DNA of 64,000 bases from Alkalicella caledoniensis (lineage in GTDB: Bacteria > Bacillota > Proteinivoracia > Proteinivoracales > Proteinivoracaceae). Within the stretch, counting starts at the first letter, position 1. Every line of letters begins with the position of its first letter. Made by a program: the position numbers and the translations under genes. Under the pieces are notes generated by a model that made no database searches, had not been told where the DNA came from, and saw only the letters and a list, made by a program, of their open reading frames with translations. The stretch spans positions 1,054,001 to 1,118,000 of the forward strand of contig NZ_CP058559.1 in NCBI RefSeq assembly GCF_014467015.1. The letters run 5' to 3'. This document shows, piece after piece, positions 43,764 to 52,406 of this stretch.

Positions 43764-43844
43764 TTTCGTTACATATTACTTAACAATTCACTATAAAAGT
43801 CAATATTTTATACCAGAAGTTTAGTTAATATCTATGTATGTAAT

Positions 43845-43878
43845 AAACAACGACCATATAAAAATACGGTCGTTGTTT
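43845..43878. terminator. Hairpin AAACAACGACC..GGTCGTTGTTT
   Basis: Perfect 11-bp stem in the gap 43680-44105, with no gene clearly ending into it. The gap also has the hairpin at 43962-43990 and the Fur-like site. Confidence 0.5.
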
Positions 43879-43961
43879 CATTTGTTTTGAAGTTTTTTGA
43901 GTTGGTTTCAATCAATGTAAGTTAAATCTATGGGCTGAAATAAGCAATGTACAACCCCTTT

Positions 43962-43990
43962 GAACAGGCACTGAAAATAAGTGCCTGTTC
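43962..43990. terminator. Hairpin GAACAGGCACT..AGTGCCTGTTC with T-run
   Basis: Perfect 11-bp stem, 7-base loop, followed by TTTTA on the plus strand. No plus-strand gene precedes it, so it may mark a small RNA or block read-through before the gene at 44106. Confidence 0.5.
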
Positions 43991-44105
43991 TTTTAATACC
44001 TTATGGAATAATATACAACTGTTCCAGTGTGTTATCATTTGTTATAATATGAGTTATGTAAACTTCAGTTTGCAATTGGAGACTTAAAGGTCGAGGGGGG
44101 AGAAT

Positions 44106-45068
44106 ATGGATCCAATATCACATGCAATAATCGGCTTGTCCATCTATGGGCTGCAACAAACACCAGAGATTAGTAATCCAGCATTACTAGGTACTATAAT
44201 AGGAGCATTGGCGCCTGATTTTGATATAGTTACTAAAATTAGAAGTGATTATGTCTATCTTAAACACCACCGTGTAGAAACCCATTCTCTCCTCGGAGTA
44301 GTGGTGATATCGGTGTTGATTACCTTAGGCCTTTCATTCTTCTACCCAATGTTTGCATTTGGAGAGGTTCTGATTTGGACATTGATCGGTACCTTATCTC
44401 ATATATTATTTGATCTACTAAATTCGTACGGAGTTGCTTTACTATATCCCTTTAGTAGTAAGAAGTTTTCACTAAACCTCATCACCATATATGACCCAGT
44501 GGTCTTATTATTAAGTGGATATGTATTATTCCTCAGCAAAAGGACTTTACATGAAAACCTTTCTGTTACATTCATCTTCTTTTTATATCTTATCCTAAAA
44601 GAAATAAACAAAAAAAGTCTAACTAAGAAAATAGGATCATATTACCGCAATGAATGTATTAATGCTAAAATTAATCGTATTAATGTTATGCCATCAGATT
44701 ATAGTGTTATTAAGTGGGATTACATTGTTTGCACTGAAAAAGAATATATTGTAGGAGAAATTAAGAGTTATAATGGATTTCCCAGGGCTTTTAAGCGCCT
44801 TGCAAAGACTTTTGATCCAATAATCGAAAAAACAGAAAATGAAGTACTGGGCTTATACTTTAAAAACTTCACACCTATTTTTCATGTGGAGTTTGAACAA
44901 GAAAAAAATGGTTTTATAGTAAAGATGATCGACTTAAGGTATAAAGTTAAAAACGGTTTTAAACACCATGCTATGTTTTATTATAGTGATAATTCACAAC
45001 TAATAAAAAGTGTGTTTCATCCATTTAATATGGATAACCAAATTGAGGTTAGGAAAAATACTCTGTGA
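44106..45068 (+). CDS. Membrane-bound metal-dependent hydrolase (YdjM-like)
   Basis: 320 residues. The start MDPISHAIIGLSIYGLQQTP, the LAPDFDIVTKI segment and the HHRVETHSLLG motif carry the histidine and aspartate set of the YdjM/DUF457 family, expected to bind a metal. Four to five hydrophobic helices lie in the first 175 residues. The C-terminal 145 residues are soluble and unrecognised. GAGGGGGGAG site before the ATG; a strong terminator follows. Confidence 0.82.
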   Translation: MDPISHAIIGLSIYGLQQTPEISNPALLGTIIGALAPDFDIVTKIRSDYVYLKHHRVETHSLLGVVVISVLITLGLSFFYPMFAFGEVLIWTLIGTLSHILFDLLNSYGVALLYPFSSKKFSLNLITIYDPVVLLLSGYVLFLSKRTLHENLSVTFIFFLYLILKEINKKSLTKKIGSYYRNECINAKINRINVMPSDYSVIKWDYIVCTEKEYIVGEIKSYNGFPRAFKRLAKTFDPIIEKTENEVLGLYFKNFTPIFHVEFEQEKNGFIVKMIDLRYKVKNGFKHHAMFYYSDNSQLIKSVFHPFNMDNQIEVRKNTL

Positions 45069-45075
45069 AAAATAT

Positions 45076-45120
45076 GGAGACAGAACGGTATAGGGATATT
45101 GCATATACTGTTCTGTCTCC
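45076..45120 (+). terminator. Terminator after the YdjM-like gene
   Basis: Stem 45076-45092 with 45104-45120, 17 bp with one G-T pair, 11-base loop. It follows the stop by 8 bases. Confidence 0.7.
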
Positions 45121-45352
45121 GCCTTTTCCTACTTTCCCCTTTGCGCAAGTAGGGGCAAAAGTTTACTACAACTCACTTACCGCCATATGGATATATTATT
45201 CGACTATCCACTCAAGGGCTTTGTGTGATTTTTTTTTAAGAATACAATTCTTGTCTTGTATAATAGTAAACTTCAGAGTAGAATAGAGTTTGTGACTTTA
45301 TAACGCAACTACAAAATTCATTACTATAATTTTAAAGATAGAGGTGCAAATT

Positions 45353-45970
45353 ATGAAACGTTGGCTTTTTTATTTCACTGGTCTGTGTATAGCAGCCCTG
45401 GGGATATCTAGTATAATTACATCTGACATGGGTGCTGGTTCGTGGGATACTGTTTTCGTGGGTTTATCAAACACCATAGGGTTGACTCCAGGTAATTGGT
45501 TAATAGTAGGTGGTGGACTCCTTGTGTTTTTGAATTCTTTCATATCTAAAGATCGTCCTGATTTTACTGGTTTTATAACGGTATTAATAACTGGTATACT
45601 GATTGATTTAAACCTAAAGTTTTTAGAGCTTATACCTCTTCAAAATGTTTACAGTAGAATTTTATTATTTTCAATTGGATTCCTTCTTCTCATCACAGGT
45701 GCTGGAACATACCTTCAAGCAAAATTTGCAGCAAATCCAATTGATAACCTAATGTTAGTGGTTCACAAAAGATTTGGATTTAGCATCGCTGTTTCTCGTT
45801 TGATATGTGAAACCTCCGCCCTAATAATGGGTCTATTATTATCAGGACCAGTATCATACGGCACAGTTGTTATTGCCATATTTATAGGACCAAGTATTCA
45901 GTTTACGTATAAAGTCATGGATAAAATTTATCATAAAAGCTCTAATCAAACACTGAAAAAGGCTGCTTAG
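45353..45970 (+). CDS. YczE/YyaS/YitT family membrane protein
   Basis: 205 residues from ATG 45353, which follows AGAGGTG by about 6 bases; a GTG nine bases upstream is less likely. About six hydrophobic helices. FYFTGLCIAALGISSIITSDMGAGSWDTVFVGLS is the YczE pattern. It is a paralogue of the gene at 18137-18814 but clearly diverged. Role unknown. Confidence 0.82.
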   Translation: MKRWLFYFTGLCIAALGISSIITSDMGAGSWDTVFVGLSNTIGLTPGNWLIVGGGLLVFLNSFISKDRPDFTGFITVLITGILIDLNLKFLELIPLQNVYSRILLFSIGFLLLITGAGTYLQAKFAANPIDNLMLVVHKRFGFSIAVSRLICETSALIMGLLLSGPVSYGTVVIAIFIGPSIQFTYKVMDKIYHKSSNQTLKKAA

Positions 45971-46004
45971 ATTCAAATAAAAATTACCCATAATGGGCTA
46001 ACTA

Positions 46005-46035
46005 AAAAAGACTAGGCACTTGGCTTAGTCTTTTT
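46005..46035 (+). terminator. Terminator after the second YczE-like gene
   Basis: AAAAAGACTA (46005-46014) pairs with TAGTCTTTTT (46026-46035); 11-base loop, 35 bases after the stop. Confidence 0.75.
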
Positions 46036-46136
46036 CTCTACATATTTAGTTGGGCAGATTTTCCCATTTAGCTGTAAAATTCCTTGGGTATTAGCATGCT
46101 AGTTATATTATTTACTGAAATTTTTACTGGTTGGAC

Positions 46137-47054
46137 TTACTTTTTATAGTTAATCATTTGACTGTCTAGTTTGAATCCAACTTTATATAATGCTTGCTCT
46201 AGAGGAAAGTTCCTATTATCGATGTCTGCAATCACTTTGGTCAAACCATTCTCTTTTAATATATTTGTGCCTTTTATCAATAGCACACTTACATAATCAT
46301 TTCCCCTTTTGTTAGGAACTACTCCAATATAGTTTATGGCCCCATGGGTTTCATCTAATTTTTGAGGTACTACTAATCCTACCAAATCTTCATTTCTATC
46401 ATAGGCTAGTTGCCACCAGTGGCCATTTAAATCTATACTTTTTAAAATATTGTAATATTCTAAAGCTGCTGCTTCAGATCCCAGTGTTTCTATACTTAAT
46501 TGATCTTCTGTATCCAATGTATTTATACTTACCAGTTCAATTGCTTTTACAAATTCCTTTTCACCCACTACATTTAAGCTCCTAAATGTAATATCTGAAT
46601 ATCTCTCTTTCTCAATACTACCTTCATTTAGAAAACTGCTCTTTTCTTGGCTTGAAATAAATTCACACTCTTGTAATAGTTTATTGTAGTTGTTAAAGTA
46701 GTCATTGTTCTTAGAGTATAGGTGATATTCAAATTCTGTGGTTTTATCTCCAGAAACCTTTCTGCAGCCTTCCGTAATTAGTTTCTTGGCTATTTCATAG
46801 AAAACTTCTTCGTCATCATGAGGTAGCTTTAATCCTGCTATTTTAAAGTGATTTGGTTGATCTGGAAAAGCCCAAAATATGATCCTCCCTATAAAGGTTT
46901 CCCCCTTTTCAACTACAAAGCACCATTCAGGTTTAGTTTTTCCTTCTTGAAACCACCCCTCCAAAAACTCCTTAAATTTTATCTGTTTTTCACCGGTACT
47001 ATTTATCCCGGAAAACTTATCAATTTCATCAGTAACTATAGACCTAATCTCCAT
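46137..47054 (-). CDS. GNAT family acetyltransferase
   Basis: 305 residues. The C-terminal half has a GNAT domain: WWQLAYDRNEDLVGLVVPQ, then INYIGVVPNKRGNDYVSVLLIKGTNILKENG (acetyl-CoA loop Q/RxxGx type, slightly changed), then VIADIDNRNFPLEQALYKVGF. The N-terminal half is also GNAT-like (WCFVVEKGETFIGRIIFW), so it may be a tandem protein. Substrate unknown. GAGGAGAG site before the ATG. Confidence 0.8.
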   Translation of the reverse strand: MEIRSIVTDEIDKFSGINSTGEKQIKFKEFLEGWFQEGKTKPEWCFVVEKGETFIGRIIFWAFPDQPNHFKIAGLKLPHDDEEVFYEIAKKLITEGCRKVSGDKTTEFEYHLYSKNNDYFNNYNKLLQECEFISSQEKSSFLNEGSIEKERYSDITFRSLNVVGEKEFVKAIELVSINTLDTEDQLSIETLGSEAAALEYYNILKSIDLNGHWWQLAYDRNEDLVGLVVPQKLDETHGAINYIGVVPNKRGNDYVSVLLIKGTNILKENGLTKVIADIDNRNFPLEQALYKVGFKLDSQMINYKK

Positions 47055-47147
47055 AATACTCTCCTCCTCTATACCTAATCTCCTCTTAACTCCTTTACCC
47101 CAGTAAGAGAAGCCATAAAGTTATGGAACTCTTCCCTTAATAAAAAG

Positions 47148-47176
47148 GCTGTAAGGAACTTGCGTTCTTACAGCCG
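47148..47176. terminator. Terminator-like hairpin GGCTGTAAGGAAC..GTTCTTACAGCC
   Basis: 12-bp stem with one bulge and a short loop, AAAAA before and a T-rich stretch after, in the 47055-47387 gap between divergent genes. The rest of the gap shows nothing else. Confidence 0.5.
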
Positions 47177-47387
47177 TCATTATTTTAGTACAGTAGTGTG
47201 TATTTCATTTATATTTGTTTCGATTATATACAAAATTTGTTAGGTAGGCAACTTAATTGAAGATAATTAATAATATGTTCATAACATTTGATGTTACCAC
47301 GGTTATTTCAGTAGAATTGTACTTAAACTCTTTGACTTTTTCTAAACCCCATGCTAGTCTTATGCTAAAAAGATTGGAGATTTTGAA

Positions 47388-48161
47388 ATGAAGATTGGCA
47401 CCTGTATCTATTTAGAAAAGTTTTTGGAGAGTCCAGATTATTATAAGGAAAATTACAGATATCTTGAGATTCAAGATTTTGTTATGCCAACGAATTTAGA
47501 TAACCATATGGAAGATATTCTCAGTATGTATAAAAATAATTTAAGTGATTATAAGGGCACTATTACAGTGCATGCCCCTTATATAGACTTGAAACTAACC
47601 AGTTTTGATCCTTTAGTCCAGAGTGTATTCATAAAGCGTTGCCATCATGCTTTAAATATAGCCATGAAACTTAATGCTCAATATATGGTTGTTCATTCTG
47701 ATTATGAGCGTAAACCTAATTATGAAGATTATAAAGATTTTTTTCTTCTGCAAAGCACATCATTTTGGAAAAGCCTAATCAAAGACTTCCAAAATATGGG
47801 CATAACTGCTGTTATAGAAAATGTCCACAATCCCAGCGGAAGCCTAATTAGACAAATAATTGAAGAGGTAAATAACCCATACTTAGGCGCTTGCTTAGAT
47901 ATAGGTCATGCCCATGCTTTTGGTAAAGTCCAACTAAGTAATTGGATTGACTGCTATGGTCCCCTTCTAAAATACATTCATATCAATGATAATAATGGCG
48001 AATTAGACCAACATCTTCCTCTAGGTGAGGGAAGTATCGATTTCTTTTCTTTTTTCCAAAAATTAAAAGAAGTAGGTTCTGAATCAGTTATTATGTGTGA
48101 AGTATTTGGTAACAAGGTTACGGAAGAGAAAAATTTAATGTACTTAAGTAAGTTTTTTTAG
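47388..48161 (+). CDS. Sugar phosphate isomerase/epimerase-like TIM barrel protein
   Basis: 257 residues, AP_endonuc_2 (xylose isomerase-like TIM barrel) fold. Visible pieces: start IGTCIYLEKF, TITVHAPYIDLKLTSFDP, YMVVHSDYERKP, AVIENVHNPSG, GACLDIGHAHAFGK, YIHINDNNGELDQHLPLGEGSIDF and MCEVFGN. These hold the histidine, aspartate and glutamate metal ligands usual for the family. The precise substrate is not known. GGAG site before the ATG; single gene. Confidence 0.85.
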   Translation: MKIGTCIYLEKFLESPDYYKENYRYLEIQDFVMPTNLDNHMEDILSMYKNNLSDYKGTITVHAPYIDLKLTSFDPLVQSVFIKRCHHALNIAMKLNAQYMVVHSDYERKPNYEDYKDFFLLQSTSFWKSLIKDFQNMGITAVIENVHNPSGSLIRQIIEEVNNPYLGACLDIGHAHAFGKVQLSNWIDCYGPLLKYIHINDNNGELDQHLPLGEGSIDFFSFFQKLKEVGSESVIMCEVFGNKVTEEKNLMYLSKFF

Positions 48162-48278
48162 TTAAAAGAAAGAGAGCCCTATTAGGCTCCCATAATACAG
48201 ATAATTTACATTTAAGTAGGTAATCTTTGAGTATTGATATAACTTATCACTAAAGACTCCCTCTAATTGTTATTCACA

Positions 48279-48800
48279 CTAAGTATTCAGTTCATAAATA
48301 TATAGTTTTTTTGTCTGGATATCTAAAATAGCAAAAGTAATATTATAAGCACCCCTTGTGACTACATTTGTATCTTTCATCTCAGGATTGCGTTCCCCAA
48401 ATCTATCCCTGAAGTAATATACTCCATTGTCTATATCTTGTGGTATATTTTTAGACTGATTTCCTATGGAATAATTTGCACCCCTGTACTTTCCGCCATA
48501 TATCAGTACTGATATTTCTTCAGACAAGGGAACTGGTAACCATTTCCCCCCTTTGTTTACTGCATTTATAAATTTCTCTAATCCTTTATCAGATAGTAGT
48601 ACCTCTACATAATACTCACCATCTCCAAAAAAACCAGTACTGGATTCTTTGATAATAATAGTAGAATCTCTAGGTATGTTTACTCCTAAAAGCCTTTTAG
48701 TATTCATTACATTACTACTTTGAAAAAACACATAGCCTCCTATAATTATAAGGGCCAAAAAGGCTAGTATCAGCTTGCTTTTTTTTAGCAATTCGAACAT
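48279..48800 (-). CDS. Membrane-anchored hypothetical protein
   Basis: 173 residues with one N-terminal helix (about residues 9-27), then a soluble domain probably outside the cell. No family recognised. Mixed polar composition; a run of strands (YYVEVLLSDKGLEKFINAVN; LIYGGKYRGANYSIG). It is the first minus-strand gene before an Xre/DUF2975 pair but separated by about 75 bases from it. GGAGG site before the ATG. Confidence 0.6.
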   Translation of the reverse strand: MFELLKKSKLILAFLALIIIGGYVFFQSSNVMNTKRLLGVNIPRDSTIIIKESSTGFFGDGEYYVEVLLSDKGLEKFINAVNKGGKWLPVPLSEEISVLIYGGKYRGANYSIGNQSKNIPQDIDNGVYYFRDRFGERNPEMKDTNVVTRGAYNITFAILDIQTKKLYIYELNT

Positions 48801-48876
48801 GACTTACCTCCTTTTCAAACCCTATTAAAGAAGTACCTGTATAGTTAATTAACCCCTCACCCTATGGTAATACACA

Positions 48877-49092
48877 TTACTCATCTTTTTTGTATTCCAG
48901 TATATCCCCTGGTTGGCAATCAAGGGCTTCACATATCTTTGCCAACGTTGATAGTTTTATTGCCTTTGCTTTACCATTTTTCAGTATTGATATGTTTGCA
49001 ATGGTAATTCCAACTCTTTCAGCAAGTTCTGTCACACTCATCTTTCGCCTAGCGAGCATAACATCAATATTTATTATAATTTTGTCTTCCAT
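48877..49092 (-). CDS. Small Xre/Cro-type regulator (YozG-like)
   Basis: 71 residues, almost entirely a helix-turn-helix: IDVMLARRKMSVTELAERVGITIANISILKNGKAKAIKLSTLAKICEALDCQPGDILEY. This is the pattern of small regulators usually encoded next to DUF2975 membrane proteins, and here the DUF2975 gene lies 11 bases upstream. Likely represses its own operon. GGGGGAT site before the ATG. Confidence 0.9.
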   Translation of the reverse strand: MEDKIIINIDVMLARRKMSVTELAERVGITIANISILKNGKAKAIKLSTLAKICEALDCQPGDILEYKKDE

Positions 49093-49103
49093 TTTAATCC
49101 CCC

Positions 49104-49583
49104 TTATATAGTAAGATCGCTTTCATCTTGCAAAATTGCCGCCTTCATGACAAGGTGAGATAATGCCGCTGAAGCAACTGCTATTGCGATTCCAATAAAC
49201 ACAACTATTAAAGACAATAGTACAATCCCTGGATGATTAATTTCCAGTAGTAAAAACACTATGTTGCCTAAAAAGAAGAATGTTGAATTGAACACCGCAA
49301 GGGATGATATGTTTTTTAGAAATTTTGCATTTAATTTAGAAAATGAATTGTCAGCTCCAATCTCACTGGCAATCTTCCATGCATATATAAGAACTAAGTA
49401 ACAAGGAATAGCAGTAAAACATATAAAGATTAACCATGGCATGTAAGCATGGGAAAATTCAGGGTTTTCGTATGCAAGGGATTGACCATACATAGGGACA
49501 ACCCACCCGTAAACTAAAAGACCGCATAATGCAATTCCCCAAATAACTATCTTCAACCATTTAGATAAAGCACTTTGATTCAT
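49104..49583 (-). CDS. DUF2975 membrane protein
   Basis: 159 residues with four hydrophobic helices and the typical ASEIGADNSFSKLNAKFLKNISSLAVF loop between helices 2 and 3. Always found as a partner of small Xre regulators; function unknown. First gene of the operon, GGAGGGG site. A long inverted repeat lies upstream (49634-49686). Confidence 0.87.
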   Translation of the reverse strand: MNQSALSKWLKIVIWGIALCGLLVYGWVVPMYGQSLAYENPEFSHAYMPWLIFICFTAIPCYLVLIYAWKIASEIGADNSFSKLNAKFLKNISSLAVFNSTFFFLGNIVFLLLEINHPGIVLLSLIVVFIGIAIAVASAALSHLVMKAAILQDESDLTI

Positions 49584-49633
49584 AATTTATCCCCTCCATT
49601 ACTTTTCTTAATTCTATAATAGTCTTATACCTC

Positions 49634-49686
49634 AGCAATGTCAATAATAATTTATTATAATACAATAAATTATTATTGACATTGCT
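49634..49686. promoter_or_regulatory. 22-bp perfect inverted repeat upstream of the DUF2975/Xre operon
   Basis: Arms 49634-49655 and 49665-49686 pair perfectly around a 9-base loop, about 50 bases before the DUF2975 start. AT-rich (AGCAATGTCAATAATAATTT). It may be a repressor site or attenuator for this operon; no terminator-type tail on the minus strand. The next hairpin, 49741-49766, is a separate structure. Confidence 0.5.
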
Positions 49687-49740
49687 TTTTTTCCTGCAAT
49701 TTCAGGTTTTTAATTACTGAGCTATTGCTTAAAACAAAAA

Positions 49741-49766
49741 GGACAATAGGATAAAACCTATTGTCC
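49741..49766. terminator. Hairpin GGACAATAGG..CCTATTGTCC
   Basis: Perfect 10-bp stem, 6-base loop, A-run before and TTTC after. Lies between the IS1182 element and the DUF2975 operon, likely a terminator. Confidence 0.6.
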
Positions 49767-49887
49767 TTTCAAGTTTGCCATAATAATTTAATTCCCTCTT
49801 ACTTAAGAGGCTTGAGCAATAGAATAAACTACTAGTACACCTTCAAAGAAAATTGCACCTATCAAACAGGTACTGTATACAAAGAAA

Positions 49888-51765
49888 GAGGGTGTCGCAA
49901 AACTACTGAATAAGTAGTTAGCGACACCCTCTTTTTGTTAAAAAAAATAGGATATTAATAAATTTTAAGTGCAGCAAAGAGAAATTTTCCTAAGAGTTTG
50001 TTTTTAGACGCACTTAAATAAGACTATAGAATATTAGTCTTTTCAATCTCCAAACTATGAGACTTTCAGTTCATGAAGGTGATGCCCACAGCGCCCATTC
50101 TTAAGCTTGGCATGAAGTTTATTCATGTTATAGCCTAAGCCTAATAGAAGTGTTTCTACACTCACGCTGTGGATACCTCTTGTCAAAAATCTTTGAAATC
50201 CATAATCTTGCTTTAGAACTCCAAAAGCACCTTCAGCCTGAATAGACCTGTTAACCCTGAGTTTAACTCCGTTTTTAGACACTATATTTTGATATGATAT
50301 TTGCCTTTTCTCTATAAACTTTTTAGATACCTGTAACTTTTTGTTACCTTGTGCTTTTGTACATTTAGGCTTAAACTGACAGTTTGTACAATCCTCACAT
50401 TCGTACACAGTGGCTTCAGATTTATAGCCAGTTACTGATGTTCTAATGATTTTACCAGTAGCTTTTAATTTCTTGTTGTTGTGACATGTATACTCATCGA
50501 GCTTAGAATCATAAACCATATTTTCGCGCTTGCTTATATCTTTTTTAAAGCTTCTTTTTTTCCATCTATCATAAGTCTGGGGTTTTATATAGTATGTATA
50601 TCCCTTCTTTTCGAGGAAAAGGTAATTTTCCTCACTTTCATACCCAGAGTCTGCAATTATGTTTTTATACTTTAATTTTAATCTTTCCTCCATCTTTCCT
50701 AGGAAGGGGATCAATGTACCAATATCTGATCTGTTTTGGAATACTCCTACGGATACTATATACTCACTCTCTACACCTATTTGCAAATTGTAGCCAGGCT
50801 TTAGTTGAGAGTTTCTCATGTGGTCATCTTTCATTCTCATAAAAGTAGCACCTGTATCTGTTTTAGAGTAACTACTTCTACCTTGGAATATTTCATTGCA
50901 TGAATCGTACTTCACTTGTCTTTCATAAAATGACTGCACTTCCTCAGTAAATTTTTGAAGCTTACTTTTTCTTTTGCCGATTCCATAAACAAATTCTACT
51001 TTTCCCTCTTCCTTCCTTTGCTTTAAGAAGGACAATATGCAGTTTAAATCGTCTAACATTCTCTCCTTGGAAACTATAAATTCGACACTATAATGTTCAT
51101 TTAAATCTCTCAAGAAGTTCTGTACTTTATCAAACATCTTAGCTTCATTTTTCTTTACGACCTTATCCCATACAAACGTATATTTATTTGCATTGGCTTC
51201 TATTTTTGTCCCATCAATAAAGAGATTCTCAAATTTAACTTCACCTATTTCTTTTAAATGTAAGATGAATTGGTAAAACAAATCTTCAACTGCATTAGAT
51301 AAGTAAATCTTTCGGAACCTTGCAATAGTGCTATGATCGGGGCATTTATTTCCCTCTAATAGCCACATAAAATTTATATCTCTTTTGCATGCAGTTTCAA
51401 TTTTTCTACTTGAATAAATGTTATTCATGTAAGCGTAGGTTAACACCTTAAAAAGAAGTTTTGGTTCAACTGCTGGTTTTCTTCCCTTAGAAGAGTATGC
51501 CTTGTATAAACCTTGATAGTTTAATCCCTCCAATATTTGGCTTAGCAGTCGAACAGAATCATCTTCAGGTATTAAAGTTTCTAAATTTAATGGTAAAACT
51601 AATTGATAACTACCATTAAATCGGGTATAATATGAGTGTTGTGTATTTGTTCTCATAAACCAATTATACAACACTAGCGGACCCTTTGGGCCCGCTTTTT
51701 ATTATTTTTATACAAAAAAGAGGCTGAATGCACAATGAATTATTCATTCATTGTGCAACAGCCCC
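49888..51765 (-). mobile_element. IS1182-family insertion sequence with hairpin ends, about 1.88 kb
   Basis: Left end AGGGTGTCGCAAAAC (from 49889) and right end complement GGGGCTGTTGCACAATG (ending 51765) agree over about 50 bases. Each end is itself a hairpin (AGAGGGTGTCGC with GCGACACCCTCTTT; GCACAATGAAT with ATTCATTGTGC). The hairpins end in T-runs, so outside transcription would be stopped. I could not define a target duplication, so exact borders are approximate. The gene-free stretch 49767-49887 shows nothing else. Confidence 0.75.
50055..51656 (-). CDS. IS1182-family transposase
   Basis: About 533 residues from ATG 51656 (an in-frame ATG at 51674 is also possible). N-terminal DUF772-like region LVLPLNLETLIPEDDSVRLLSQIL, YAYMNNIYSSRKIETACKRDI and CPDHSTIARFRKIYLSNAVEDLF. 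DDE domain: NLFIDGTKIEANANKYTF, IIADSGYESEENYLFLEKKG, and a cysteine-rich C-terminal block (CEDCTNCQFKPKC) then INRSIQAEGAFG-type segment. Full length, so likely intact. Confidence 0.9.
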   Translation of the reverse strand: MRTNTQHSYYTRFNGSYQLVLPLNLETLIPEDDSVRLLSQILEGLNYQGLYKAYSSKGRKPAVEPKLLFKVLTYAYMNNIYSSRKIETACKRDINFMWLLEGNKCPDHSTIARFRKIYLSNAVEDLFYQFILHLKEIGEVKFENLFIDGTKIEANANKYTFVWDKVVKKNEAKMFDKVQNFLRDLNEHYSVEFIVSKERMLDDLNCILSFLKQRKEEGKVEFVYGIGKRKSKLQKFTEEVQSFYERQVKYDSCNEIFQGRSSYSKTDTGATFMRMKDDHMRNSQLKPGYNLQIGVESEYIVSVGVFQNRSDIGTLIPFLGKMEERLKLKYKNIIADSGYESEENYLFLEKKGYTYYIKPQTYDRWKKRSFKKDISKRENMVYDSKLDEYTCHNNKKLKATGKIIRTSVTGYKSEATVYECEDCTNCQFKPKCTKAQGNKKLQVSKKFIEKRQISYQNIVSKNGVKLRVNRSIQAEGAFGVLKQDYGFQRFLTRGIHSVSVETLLLGLGYNMNKLHAKLKNGRCGHHLHELKVS

Positions 51766-51894
51766 TTTTGCTTTCTCTTCTTTACATAATACCAATGTTT
51801 GAGATGAATATTTAGCCTTTATGACCACACCTCTCTTACAGTGATTCATCTGGTATCTGCAATATTATAACTACGACCATCAGATTAGTTCACC

Positions 51895-52404
51895 CTATTT
51901 TTTATATTTATCATTTAACATATTTCTTGCAATGTCAGTATGTTTTAAAATAAACTCGGATTTTGCGTTTGTATAGGCATCTCTGTCATATTGATATTCT
52001 TCTTTCAGACTCATTTTTAAATTTCCGTAATGTGTAGCAACATCATTATTTGCCTTCAAATAATCTCTAAAATACAGTTCATTCCAGTCTCCAAAATGTC
52101 TTATATGAATATGATAAACCCGCTTAGCAAAACCCTTCTCTGTATATCCCTTAACAAGGGTTAAGTTCAAAGGTTTCAGCTTTTGTTTTGCCATACAGAT
52201 ATATCCATTTTCTTCTAGTATGGCGATCACTTCTTCTACATCACAGTGATTGTCAATTTCCAAAAGAATATCAACAGTAGGCTTTGCAAGTAATCCATTA
52301 ACAGAAGTACTACCAATATGATTTACCCGAACTATGTTCTCTTTTCCAATAATCTCATTTAGTAATTTCTCTTCATCCATGTACCAATCATCCCATTCTG
52401 AGTT
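51895..52404 (-). pseudogene. GrpB family protein, 5' end removed by an IS
   Basis: The ATG-initiated frame (52380) starts after the usual beginning of the family. In the same frame, upstream codons read NSEWDDWYMDEEKLLNEIIG, the normal GrpB start region, but they run into the IS end near 52407, so about the first 5-12 residues and the native start are lost. The rest is GrpB: VRVNHIGSTSVNGLLAKPTVDILLEI, YHIHIRHFGDWNELYFRDYLKAN. GrpB is a nucleotidyltransferase-like domain of unknown role. It might still be expressed from the IS. Confidence 0.78.
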
Positions 52405-52406
52405 AT

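Noticed and set aside
43845-43990. Riboswitch before the gene at 44106
   Set aside because: Two simple hairpins only; no aptamer pattern known to me was recognised.
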